Positions 52,297-64,000 of a stretch of DNA of 64,000 nucleotides are shown here, in pieces. The stretch is from Gymnothorax reevesii (Eukaryota; Chordata; Actinopteri; Anguilliformes; Muraenidae). The DNA is taken from the NCBI GenBank assembly GCA_029721435.1, contig CM056580.1, forward strand, positions 24,980,367 through 25,044,366. The letters run 5' to 3'. The first letter of the stretch is position 1. Each line of letters starts with the position of its first letter. The position numbers were made by a program, and so were the translations under genes. The notes under the pieces are model-generated. The model worked only from the letters and a program-made list of their open reading frames with translations, had not been told where the DNA came from and searched no databases.

Positions 52297-54461
52297 GCTA
52301 GCATTAGCATGTTAGCATTTGCATTCAAACATTTATATCACTCAATTTCCATTTTACACAAGAAGGGTTGAGCTGAAATGTCATCTGATCTCATATTAAC
52401 ATCATAGTGGACTCGTACAGTATATAAAACGACCAGATATTAGCACTCACATTAGATCACTAGCATTAGCATGTTAGCATTTGCATTTAAACATTTATGT
52501 CACTCAATTTCCATTTTACACAAGAATGCTTAAACTGAAATGCCATCTGATCTCATGTTAACATCATAGAGGACATGTTAAGCATGGAAATGACCAGATA
52601 TTAGCACTTGCATTAGATCGCTAGCATTAGCATTTTAGCATCAGCATGTAAGCATTAGCATTGAAACATTATCATGACCCAATTTGCTTGTTATACAAGA
52701 AGGGTTAAGCTGAAATGTCATCTGATCTCATATTAACATCATAGAGGACACGTACAGTTTGAAAACGACCAGATATAAGCACTCACATTAGATCGCTAGC
52801 ATTAGCATGTTAGCATTAGCATTCAAACATTTATATCACTCAATTTCCATTTTACACAAGAAGGGTTGAGCTGAAATGTCATCTGATCTCATATTAACAT
52901 CATAGTGGACTCGTACAGTATATAAAACGACCAGATATTAGCACTCACATTAGATCACTAGCATTAGCATGTTAGCATTTGCATTTAAACATTTATGTCA
53001 CTCAATTTCCATTTTACACAAGAAGGCTTAAACTGAAATGCCATCTGATCTCATGTTAACATCATAGAGGACATGTTAAGCATGGAAATGACCAGATATT
53101 AGCACTTGCATTAGATCGCTAGCATTAGCATTTTAGCATCAGCATGTAAGCATTAGCATTGAAACATTATCATGACCCAATTTGCTTATTATACAAGAAG
53201 GGTTAAGCTGAAATGTCATCTGATCTCATATTAACATCATAGTGGACTCGTACAGTATGAAAACGACCAGATATTAGCACTCACATTAGATCGCTAGCAT
53301 TAGCATGTTAGCATTTGCATTCAAACATTTATATCACTCAATTTCCATTTTACACAAGAAGGGTTAAGCTGAAATGCCATCTGATCTCATGTTATCATCA
53401 TAGAGGACACGTTAAGTATGGAAATGAACAGATATTAGCTCTCGCATTAGATCGCTAGCATTAGCATTTTAGCATCAGCATGTAAGCAGTAGCATTGAAA
53501 CATTAACATGACCCAATTTGCTAAATATACAAGAAGGGTTGAGCTGAAATGTCATCTGATCTCATATTAACATCATAGAGGACACGTACAGTATGAAAAC
53601 GACCAGATTTTAGCACTCACATTAGATCGCTAGCATTAGCATGTTAGCATTTGCATTTAAACATTTATATCACTCAATTACCATTTTACACAAGAAGGCT
53701 TAAACTGAAATGCCATCTGATCTCATGTTAACATCATTGAGGACACGTTTAGTATGGAAATGACCAGATATTAGCACTTGCATTAGATCGCTAGCATTAG
53801 CATTTTAGCATCAGCATGTAAGCATTAGCATTGAAACATTAACATGACCCAATTTGCTTATTATACAAGAAGGGTTAAGCTGAAATGTCATCTGATCTCA
53901 TATTAACATCATAGAGGACACGTACAGTATGAAAATGACCAGATTTTAGCACTCACATTAGATCGCTAGCATTAGCATGTTAGCATTTGCATTTAAACAT
54001 TTATATCACTCAATTACCATTTTACACAAGAAGGCTTAAACTGAAATGCCATCTGATCTCATGTTATCATCATAGAGGACACGTTAAGTATGGAAATGAC
54101 CAGATATTAGCACTTGCATTAGATCGCTAGCATTAGCATTTTAGCATCAGCATGTAAGCAGTAGCATTGAAACATTAACATGACCCAATTTGCTAATTAT
54201 ACAAGAAGGGTTGAGCTGAAATGTCATCTGATCTCATATTAACATCATAGAGGACACGTACAGTATGAAAACGACCAGATTTTAGCACTCACATTAGATT
54301 GCTAGCATTAGCATGTTAGCATTTGCATTTAAACATTTATATCACTCAATTACCATTTTACACAAGAAGGCTTAAACTGAAATGCCATCTGATCTCATGT
54401 TAACATCATTGAGGACACGTTAAGTATGGAAATGACCAGATATTAGCACTTGCATTAGATC
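52297..54461. repeat. 13-mer HOR of 2165 bp, copy 1
   Basis: Starts 52297, 52459, 52620, 52795, 52957, 53118, 53293, 53454, 53629, 53790, 53965, 54126, 54301. It has two TATATAAAA monomers (52297 and 52795) and the ACAAGAATGCTTAAAC mark near 52521. The next unit at 54462 begins the same way and follows it for roughly ten monomers. Private mark: TTAGCTCTCGCATT near 53437. Confidence 0.9.
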
Positions 54462-57400
54462 GCTAGCATTAGCATGTTAGCATTTGCATTCAAACATTTA
54501 TATCACTCAATTTCCATTTTACACAAGAAGGGTTGAGCTGAAATGTCATCTGATCTCATATTAACATCATAGTGGACTCGTACAGTATATAAAACGACCA
54601 GATATTAGCACTCACATTAGATCACTAGCATTAGCATGTTAGCATTTGCATTTAAACATTTATGTCACTCAATTTCCATTTTACACAAGAATGCTTAAAC
54701 TGAAATGCCATCTGATCTCATGTTAACATCATAGAGGACATGTTAAGCATGGAAATGACCAGATATTAGCACTTGCATTAGATCGCTAGCATTAGCATTT
54801 TAGCATCAGCATGTAAGCATTAGCATTGAAACATTATCATGACCCAATTTGCTTGTTATACAAGAAGGGTTAAGCTGAAATGTCATCTGATCTCATATTA
54901 ACATCATAGAGGACACGTACAGTTTAAAAAAACGACCAGATATAAGCACTCACATTAGATCGCTAGCATTAGCATGTTAGCATTAGCATTCAAACATTTA
55001 TATCACTCAATTTCCATTTTACACAAGAAGGGTTGAGCTGAAATGTCATCCGATCTCATATTAACATCATAGTGGACTCGTACAGTATATAAAACGACCA
55101 GATATTAGCACTCACATTAGATCACTAGCATTAGCATGTTAGCATTTGCATTTAAACATTTATGTCACTCAATTTCCATTTTACACAAGAAGGCTTAAAC
55201 TGAAATGCCATCTGATCTCATGTTAACATCATAGAGGACATGTTAAGCATGGAAATGACCAGATATTAGCACTTGCATTAGATCGCTAGCATTAGCATTT
55301 TAGCATCAGCATGTAAGCATTAGCATTGAAACATTATCATGACCCAATTTGCTTATTATACAAGTAGGGTTAAGCTGAAATGTCATCTGATCTCATATTA
55401 ACATCATAGTGGACTCGTACAGTATGAAAACGACCAGATATTAGCACTCACATTAGATCGCTAGCATTAGCATGTTAGCATTTGCATTCAAACATTTATA
55501 TCACTCAATTTCCATTTTACACAAGAAGGGTTAAGCTGAAATGCCATCTGATCTCATGTTATCATCATAGAGGATACGTTAAGTATGGAAATGAACAGAT
55601 ATTAGCTCTTGCATTAGATCGCTAGCATTAGCATTTTAGCATCAGCATGTAAGCAGTAGCATTGAAACATTAACATGACCCAATTTGCTAAATATACAAG
55701 AAGGGTTGAGCTGAAATGTCATCTGATCTCATATTAACATCATAGAGGACACGTACAGTATGAAAACGACCAGATTTTAGCACTCACATTAGATCGCTAG
55801 CATTAGCATGTTAGCATTTGCATTTAAACATTTATATCACTCAATTACCATTTTACACAAGAAGGCTTAAACTGAAATGCCATCTGATCTCATGTTAACA
55901 TCATTGAGGACACGTTTAGTATGGAAATGACCAGATATTAGCACTTGCATTAGATCGCTAGCATTAGCATTTTAGCATCAGCATGTAAGCATTAGCATTG
56001 AAACATTAACATGACCCAATTTGCTTATTATACAAGAAGGGTTAAGCTGAAATGTCATCTGATCTCATATTAACATCATAGAGGACACGTACAGTATGAA
56101 AATGACCAGATTTTAGCACTCACATTAGATCGCTAGCATTAGCATGTTAGCATTTGCATTTAAACATTTATATCACTCAATTACCATTTTACACAAGAAG
56201 GCTTAAACTGAAATGCCATCTGCTCTCATGATAACATCATAGAGGACACGTTAAGTATGGAAATGACCAGATATTAGCACTTACATTAGATCGCTAGCAT
56301 TAGCATTTTAGCATCAGCATGTAAGCATTAGCATTGAAACATTAACATGACCCAATTTGCTTGTTATACAAGAAGGGTTAAGCTGAAATGTCATCTGATC
56401 TCATATTAACATCATAGTGGACATGTACAGTTTGAAAATGACCAGATATTAGCACTCGAATTAGATTGCTAGCACTAGCATTTTTGCATCAGTATGTTAG
56501 CATTAGCATTGATACATTAACATTACCCAATTTGCTTATTATACAAGAAGGGTTAAGCTGAAATGTCATCTGATCTCATATTAACATCATAGAGGACACG
56601 TACAGTATGAAAACGACCAGATATTAGCACTCACATTATATCGCTAGCATTAGCATGTTAGCATTAGCATTCAAACATTTATATCACTCAATTTCCATTT
56701 TACACAAGAAGGGTTAAGCTGAAATGCCATCTGATCTCATGTTATCATCATAGAGGACACGTTAAGTATGGAAATGACCAGATATTAGCACTTGCATTAG
56801 ATCGCTAGCATTAGCATTTTAGCATCAGCATGTAAGCAGTAGCATTGAAACATTAACATGACCCAATTTGCTAATTATACAAGAAGGGTTGAGCTGAAAT
56901 GTCATCTGATCTCATATTAACATCATAGAGGACACGTACAGTATGAAAACGACCAGATTTTAGCACTCACATTAGATTGCTAGCATTAGCATGTTAGCAT
57001 TTGCATTTAAACATTTATATCACTCAATTACCATTTTACACAAGAAGGCTTAAACTGAAATGCCATCTGATCTCATGTTAACATCATTGAGGACACGTTA
57101 AGTATGGAAATGACCAGATATTAGCACTTGCATTAGATTGCTAGCATTAGCATTTTAGCATCAGCATGTAAGCATTAGCATTGAAACATTAACATGACCC
57201 AATTTGCTTATTATACAAGAAGGGTTAAGCTGAAATGTCATCTGATCTCATATTAACATCATAGAGGACACGTACAGTATGAAAATGACCAGATTTTAGC
57301 ACTCACATTAGATCGCTAGCATTAGCATGTTAGCATTTGCATTTAAACATTTATATCACTCAATTACCATTTTACACAAGAAGGCTTAAACTGAAATGCC

Positions 57401-60016
57401 ATCTGCTCTCATGTTAACATCATAGAGGACACGTTAAGTATGGAAATGACCAGATATTAGCACTTACATTAGATCGCTAGCATTAGCATTTTAGCATCAG
57501 CATGTAAGCATTAGCATTGAAACATTAACATGACCCAATTTGCTTGTTATACAAGAAGGGTTAAGCTGAAATGTCATCTGATCTCATATTAACATCATAG
57601 TGGACATGTACAGTTTGAAAATGACCAGATATTAGCACTCGAATTAGATTGCTAGCATTAGCATTTTTGCATCAGTATGTTAGCATTAGCATTGATACAT
57701 TAACATTACCCAATTTGCTTATTATACAAGAAGGGTTAAGCTGAAATGTCATCTGATCTCATATTAACATCAAAGAGGACACGTACAGTATGAAAACGAC
57801 CAGATATTAGCACTCACATTATATCGCTAGCATTAGCATGTTAGCATTAGCATTCAAACATTTATATCACTCAATTTCCATTTTACACAAGAAGGGTTAA
57901 GCTGAAATGCCATCTGATCTCATGTTATCATCATAGAGGACACATTAAGTATGGAAATGACCAGATATTAGCACTTGCATTAGATCGCTAGCATTAGCAT
58001 TTTAGCATCAGCATGTAAGCAGTAGCATTGAAACATTAACATGACCCAATTTGCTAATTATACAAGAAGGGTTGAGCTGAAATGTCATCTGATCTCATAT
58101 TAACATCATAGAGGACACGTACAGTATGAAAACGACCAGATTTTAGCACTCACATTAGATTTCTAGCATTAGCATGTTAGCATTTGCATTTTAACATTTA
58201 TATCACTCAATTTCCATTTTACACAAGAAGGCTTAAACTGAAATGCCATCTGATCTCATGTTAACATCATAGAGGACACGTTAAGTATGGAAATGACCAG
58301 ATATTAGCACTTGCATTAGATTGCTAGCATTAGCATTTTAGCATCAGCATGTAAGCATTAGCATTGAAACAATAACATGACCCAATTTGCTTATTATACA
58401 AGAAGGGTTAAGCTGAAATGTCATCTGATCTCATATGAACATCATAGAGGACATGTACAGTTTGAAAATGACCAGATATTCGCACTCGAATTAGATTGCT
58501 AGCATTAGCATTTTTGCATCAGTATATTAGCATTAGCATTGATACATTAACATTACCCAATTTGCTTATTATACAAGAAGGGTTAAGCTGAAATGTCATC
58601 TGATCTCATATTAACATCATAGAGGACACGTACAGTATGAAAACGACCAGATATTAGCACTCACATTAGATCGCTAGCATTAGCATGTTAGCATTAGCAT
58701 TCAAACATTTATATCACTCAATTTCCATTTTACACAAGAAGGGTTAAGCTGAAATGCCATCTGATCTCATGTTATCATCATAGAGGACACGTTAAGTATG
58801 GAAATGACCAGATATTAGCACTTGCATTAGATCGCTAGCATGAGCATTTTAGCATCAGCATGTAAGCAGTAGCATTGAAACATTAACATGACCCAATTTG
58901 CTAATTATACAAGAAGGGTTAAGCTGAAATGTCATCTGATCTCATATTAACATCATAGAGGACACGTACAGTATGAAAACGACCAGATTTTAGCACTCAC
59001 ATTAGATCGCTAGCATTAGCATGTTAGCATTTGCATTTAAACATTTATATCACTCAGTTACCATTTTACACAAGAAGGCTTAAACTGAAATGCCATCTGC
59101 TCTCATGTTAACATCATAGAGGACACGTTAAGTATGGAAATGACCAGATATTAGCACTTACATTAGATCGCTAGCATTAGCATTTTAGCATCAGCATGTA
59201 AGCATTAGCATTGAAACATTAACGTGACCCAATTTGCTTATTATACAAGAAGGGTTAAGCTGAAATGTCATCTGATCTCATATTAACATCATAGAGGACA
59301 TGTACAGTTTGAAAATGACCAGATATTAGCACACGAATTAGATTGCTAGCATTAGCATTTTTGCATCAGAATGTTAGCATTAGCATTGATACATTAACAT
59401 CACCCAATTTGCTTATTATACAAGAAGGGTTAAGCTGAAATGTCATCTGATCTCATATTAACATGATAGAGGACACGTACAGTATGAAAACGACCAGATA
59501 TTAGCACTCACATTAGATCGCTAGCATTAGCATGTTAGCATTAGCATTCAAACATTTATATCACTCAATTTCCATTTTACACAAGAAGGGTTAAGCTGAA
59601 ATGCCATCTGATCTCATGTTATCATCATAGAGGACACGTTAAGTATGGAAATGACCAGATATTAGCACTTGCATTAGATCGCTAGCATTAGCATTTTAGC
59701 ATCAGCATGTAAGCATTAGCATTGAAACATTAACATGACCCAATTTGCTAATTATACAAGAAGGGTTGAGCTGAAATGTCATCTGATCTCATATTAACAT
59801 CATAGAGGACACGTACAGTATGAAAACGACCAGATTTTAGCACTCACATTAGATTGCTAGCATTAGCATGTTAGCATTTGCATTTAAACATTTATATCAC
59901 TCAATTACCATTTTACACAAGAAGGCTTAAACTGAAATGCCATCTGATCTCATGTTAACATCATTGAGGACACGTTAAGTATGGAAATGACCAGATATTA
60001 GCACTTGCATTAGATC
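54462..60016. repeat. Second copy of the 13-mer start, extended to 33 monomers
   Basis: 54462-56131 parallel 52297-53964 (offset 2165, then 2167 after a 2-bp insertion at about 54927). 56132-58161 hold two 1183-like runs led by TATATCG at 56643 and 57826. 58162-59855 match 47564-49257 at offset 10598, including CATATGAACATC, GCATGAGCATT (58834) and GCACACGAATT (59331). The monomer at 58162 starts with TTCTAGC. Confidence 0.88.
54785..54961 (+). repeat. 177-bp type A monomer with a seven-A run
   Basis: GTTTGAAAACGACC of related monomers (52783) is GTTTAAAAAAACGACC here (near 54922), a 2-bp gain with loss of the G. The copy at 61173-61349 is the same. It is one of the few body indels in the window and tags the 6388-bp duplication. 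Confidence 0.88.
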
Positions 60017-60177
60017 GCTAGCATTAGCATGTTAGCATTTGCATTCAAACATTTATATCACTCAATTTCCATTTTACACAAGAAGGGTTGAGCTGAAATG
60101 TCATCTGATCTCATATTAACATCATTGAGGACACGTTTAGTATGGAAATGACCAGATATTAGCACTTGCATTAGATC
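60017..60177 (+). other. Chimeric monomer at the 6388-bp duplication join
   Basis: It begins like 54462 and 60850 (GCATTTGCATTCAAAC, GGGTTGAGCTGAAATGTC, CATATTAACATCAT) and then continues TGAGGACACGTTTAG, a tail otherwise found after GTTAACATCAT in type B monomers such as 53629. The switch is within TTAACATCAT near 60116-60125. Confidence 0.85.
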
Positions 60178-60849
60178 GCTAGCATTAGCATTTTAGCATC
60201 AGCATGTAAGCATTAGCATTGAAACATTAACATGACCCAATTTGCTTATTATACAAGAAGGGTTAAGCTGAAATGTCATCTGATCTCATATTAACATCAT
60301 AGAGGACACGTACAGTATGAAAATGACCAGATTTTAGCACTCACATTAGATCGCTAGCATTAGCATGTTAGCATTTGCATTTAAACATTTATATCACTCA
60401 ATTACCATTTTACACAAGAAGGCTTAAACTGAAATGCCATCTGATCTCATGTTATCATCATAGAGGACACGTTAAGTATGGAAATGACCAGATATTAGCA
60501 CTTGCATTAGATCGCTAGCATTAGCATTTTAGCATCAGCATGTAAGCAGTAGCATTGAAACATTAACATGACCCAATTTGCTAATTATACAAGAAGGGTT
60601 GAGCTGAAATGTCATCTGATCTCATATTAACATCATAGAGGACACGTACAGTATGAAAACGACCAGATTTTAGCACTCACATTAGATTGCTAGCATTAGC
60701 ATGTTAGCATTTGCATTTAAACATTTATATCACTCAATTACCATTTTACACAAGAAGGCTTAAACTGAAATGCCATCTGATCTCATGTTAACATCATTGA
60801 GGACACGTTAAGTATGGAAATGACCAGATATTAGCACTTGCATTAGATC
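60017..60849. repeat. Five-monomer junction block
   Basis: Starts 60017, 60178, 60353, 60514, 60689. From about 60115 rightward the sequence equals 53727 onward at offset 6388. The first monomer is chimeric. This block is the join of a tandem duplication whose unit is 6388 bp. Confidence 0.88.
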
Positions 60850-63800
60850 GCTAGCATTAGCATGTTAGCATTTGCATTCAAACATTTATATCACTCAATT
60901 TCCATTTTACACAAGAAGGGTTGAGCTGAAATGTCATCTGATCTCATATTAACATCATAGTGGACTCGTACAGTATATAAAACGACCAGATATTAGCACT
61001 CACATTAGATCACTAGCATTAGCATGTTAGCATTTGCATTTAAACATTTATGTCACTCAATTTCCATTTTACACAAGAATGCTTAAACTGAAATGCCATC
61101 TGATCTCATGTTAACATCATAGAGGACATGTTAAGCATGGAAATGACCAGATATTAGCACTTGCATTAGATCGCTAGCATTAGCATTTTAGCATCAGCAT
61201 GTAAGCATTAGCATTGAAACATTATCATGACCCAATTTGCTTGTTATACAAGAAGGGTTAAGCTGAAATGTCATCTGATCTCATATTAACATCATAGAGG
61301 ACACGTACAGTTTAAAAAAACGACCAGATATAAGCACTCACATTAGATCGCTAGCATTAGCATGTTAGCATTAGCATTCAAACATTTATATCACTCAATT
61401 TCCATTTTACACAAGAAGGGTTGAGCTGAAATGTCATCCGATCTCATATTAACATCATAGTGGACTCGTACAGTATATAAAACGACCAGATATTAGCACT
61501 CACATTAGATCACTAGCATTAGCATGTTAGCATTTGCATTTAAACATTTATGTCACTCAATTTCCATTTTACACAAGAAGGCTTAAACTGAAATGCCATC
61601 TGATCTCATGTTAACATCATAGAGGACATGTTAAGCATGGAAATGACCAGATATTAGCACTTGCATTAGATCGCTAGCATTAGCATTTTAGCATCAGCAT
61701 GTAAGCATTAGCATTGAAACATTATCATGACCCAATTTGCTTATTATACAAGTAGGGTTAAGCTGAAATGTCATCTGATCTCATATTAACATCATAGTGG
61801 ACTCGTACAGTATGAAAACGACCAGATATTAGCACTCACATTAGATCGCTAGCATTAGCATGTTAGCATTTGCATTCAAACATTTATATCACTCAATTTC
61901 CATTTTACACAAGAAGGGTTAAGCTGAAATGCCATCTGATCTCATGTTATCATCATAGAGGATACGTTAAGTATGGAAATGAACAGATATTAGCTCTTGC
62001 ATTAGATCGCTAGCATTAGCATTTTAGCATCAGCATGTAAGCAGTAGCATTGAAACATTAACATGACCCAATTTGCTAAATATACAAGAAGGGTTGAGCT
62101 GAAATGTCATCTGATCTCATATTAACATCATAGAGGACACGTACAGTATGAAAACGACCAGATTTTAGCACTCACATTAGATCGCTAGCATTAGCATGTT
62201 AGCATTTGCATTTAAACATTTATATCACTCAATTACCATTTTACACAAGAAGGCTTAAACTGAAATGCCATCTGATCTCATGTTAACATCATTGAGGACA
62301 CGTTTAGTATGGAAATGACCAGATATTAGCACTTGCATTAGATCGCTAGCATTAGCATTTTAGCATCAGCATGTAAGCATTAGCATTGAAACATTAACAT
62401 GACCCAATTTGCTTATTATACAAGAAGGGTTAAGCTGAAATGTCATCTGATCTCATATTAACATCATAGAGGACACGTACAGTATGAAAATGACCAGATT
62501 TTAGCACTCACATTAGATCGCTAGCATTAGCATGTTAGCATTTGCATTTAAACATTTATATCACTCAATTACCATTTTACACAAGAAGGCTTAAACTGAA
62601 ATGCCATCTGCTCTCATGATAACATCATAGAGGACACGTTAAGTATGGAAATGACCAGATATTAGCACTTACATTAGATCGCTAGCATTAGCATTTTAGC
62701 ATCAGCATGTAAGCATTAGCATTGAAACATTAACATGACCCAATTTGCTTGTTATACAAGAAGGGTTAAGCTGAAATGTCATCTGATCTCATATTAACAT
62801 CATAGTGGACATGTACAGTTTGAAAATGACCAGATATTAGCACTCGAATTAGATTGCTAGCACTAGCATTTTTGCATCAGTATGTTAGCATTAGCATTGA
62901 TACATTAACATTACCCAATTTGCTTATTATACAAGAAGGGTTAAGCTGAAATGTCATCTGATCTCATATTAACATCATAGAGGACACGTACAGTATGAAA
63001 ACGACCAGATATTAGCACTCACATTATATCGCTAGCATTAGCATGTTAGCATTAGCATTCAAACATTTATATCACTCAATTTCCATTTTACACAAGAAGG
63101 GTTAAGCTGAAATGCCATCTGATCTCATGTTATCATCATAGAGGACACGTTAAGTATGGAAATGACCAGATATTAGCACTTGCATTAGATCGCTAGCATT
63201 AGCATTTTAGCATCAGCATGTAAGCAGTAGCATTGAAACATTAACATGACCCAATTTGCTAATTATACAAGAAGGGTTGAGCTGAAATGTCATCTGATCT
63301 CATATTAACATCATAGAGGACACGTACAGTATGAAAACGACCAGATTTTAGCACTCACATTAGATTGCTAGCATTAGCATGTTAGCATTTGCATTTAAAC
63401 ATTTATATCACTCAATTACCATTTTACACAAGAAGGCTTAAACTGAAATGCCATCTGATCTCATGTTAACATCATTGAGGACACGTTAAGTATGGAAATG
63501 ACCAGATATTAGCACTTGCATTAGATTGCTAGCATTAGCATTTTAGCATCAGCATGTAAGCATTAGCATTGAAACATTAACATGACCCAATTTGCTTATT
63601 ATACAAGAAGGGTTAAGCTGAAATGTCATCTGATCTCATATTAACATCATAGAGGACACGTACAGTATGAAAATGACCAGATTTTAGCACTCACATTAGA
63701 TCGCTAGCATTAGCATGTTAGCATTTGCATTTAAACATTTATATCACTCAATTACCATTTTACACAAGAAGGCTTAAACTGAAATGCCATCTGCTCTCAT

Positions 63801-64000
63801 GTTAACATCATAGAGGACACGTTAAGTATGGAAATGACCAGATATTAGCACTTACATTAGATCGCTAGCATTAGCATTTTAGCATCAGCATGTAAGCATT
63901 AGCATTGAAACATTAACATGACCCAATTTGCTTGTTATACAAGAAGGGTTAAGCTGAAATGTCATCTGATCTCATATTAACATCATAGTGGACATGTACA
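60850..64000. repeat. Third copy of the 13-mer start, copy of 54462-57612, cut by the window edge
   Basis: Starts 60850, 61012, 61173, 61350, 61512, 61673, 61848, 62009, 62184, 62345, 62520, 62681, 62856, 63031, 63192, 63367, 63528, 63703, 63864 (partial, 137 bp). Rare marks copied exactly at offset 6388 are the seven-A run, ACAAGTAGGGTT (61749), GAGGATACG (61958), TTAGCTCTTGC, CATGATAACATC (62617) and GCACTAGCATT (62860). I saw no difference from 54462-57612. The copy continues beyond the window. Confidence 0.93.

Larger units (their letters stand above)
1..64000. repeat. Continuous satellite DNA array, about 379 head-to-tail monomers
   Basis: The start motif GCTAGCATTAGCA, or a one- to two-base variant, recurs every 161, 162, 175, 177 or 189 bp across the whole window with no gap, inversion or foreign insertion. 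Monomers fall into classes A, A', B and C that share a body of about 127 bp and differ in the head. Groups of 7 to 30 monomers recur as higher-order repeats. Every reading frame is closed within about one monomer by conserved stop codons; the longest open frame is 63 codons and is accidental. Satellites of this monomer size and order are typical of centromeres and pericentromeres of animals and plants, but no centromere protein site is evident here. Teleost origin is suggested by the TTAGCA-rich heads and is uncertain. Confidence 0.98.

Noticed and set aside
1..64000. CRISPR array
   Set aside because: Repeats of 161-189 bp have no unique spacers; the apparent repeat and spacer parts are both repeated, and the composition is that of a satellite.
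1..64000. Transposable element or viral remnant
   Set aside because: No terminal repeats, target-site duplications, coding remnants or non-satellite sequence are visible. The repeat family could have begun from a mobile element, but nothing here shows it.

Overview
The window is one uninterrupted tandem satellite DNA array from end to end. I see no protein-coding gene, RNA gene, CRISPR array, origin or recognisable transposon. By following the recurrent start motif GCTAGCATTAGCA I placed about 379 monomers (378 complete plus one cut by the right edge), all in the same orientation and mean length about 169 bp. A hand count of one representative monomer gives about 35% G+C. The organism is a eukaryote. 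The TTAGCATTAGCATG-style head of each monomer resembles low-complexity sequence common in teleost fish genomes, so a fish is my best guess, but this rests on recollection and not on a search. Monomer length near 170 bp, perfect head-to-tail order and multi-monomer higher-order repeats (HORs) fit a centromeric or pericentromeric satellite; that is inference.

Monomer anatomy: each unit has a head of TTAGCA-like microrepeats (34, 48 or 62 bp up to the AAAC that follows) and a body of about 127 bp. Main classes: B (161 bp), A (175 bp), A' (175 bp, T5 in the head, preceded by CACTCGAATTAGATT) and C (189 bp, 16 copies). A and B bodies differ at about 18 of 131 positions (about 86% identity). The lengths 161/175/189 step by exactly 14 bp, one or two extra head microrepeats. 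The basic rhythm is an A-B dimer of 336 bp, broken often by A-A' and B-B neighbours.

Layout: 1-3900, a 23-monomer block; 3901-10032, three near-identical copies of a 12-mer HOR of 2044 bp; 10033-12413, a copy of 1-2381 at offset 10032; 12414-15962, three copies of a 7-mer HOR of 1183 bp; 15963-17481, a 9-monomer linker containing a 5-mer of 847 bp; 17482-26732, a second 12-mer HOR family of 2017 bp with a 9-mer deletion copy of 1506 bp, partly re-duplicated at offset 7234; 26733-31640, a mixed 29-monomer block; 31641-49593, HORs delimited by the C monomer with periods 2367, 2703, 3228, 4572 and 5083 bp, linked to the left part by an offset of 11176; 49594-52296, a truncated next copy; 52297-64000, a 13-mer of 2165 bp nested in a larger duplication of offset 6388 that runs off the right edge.

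The blocks are related by nested segmental duplication and by insertion or deletion of whole monomers, most often a three-monomer B-A-A' set of 511 bp. Several chimeric monomers mark crossover points. The architecture looks like recent, repeated unequal exchange or amplification. The points most worth a second look are the quantised head lengths, the near-perfect 2044-bp copies, the recurring 511-bp indel, and the chimeric monomers. Nothing here identifies a new protein or RNA system.
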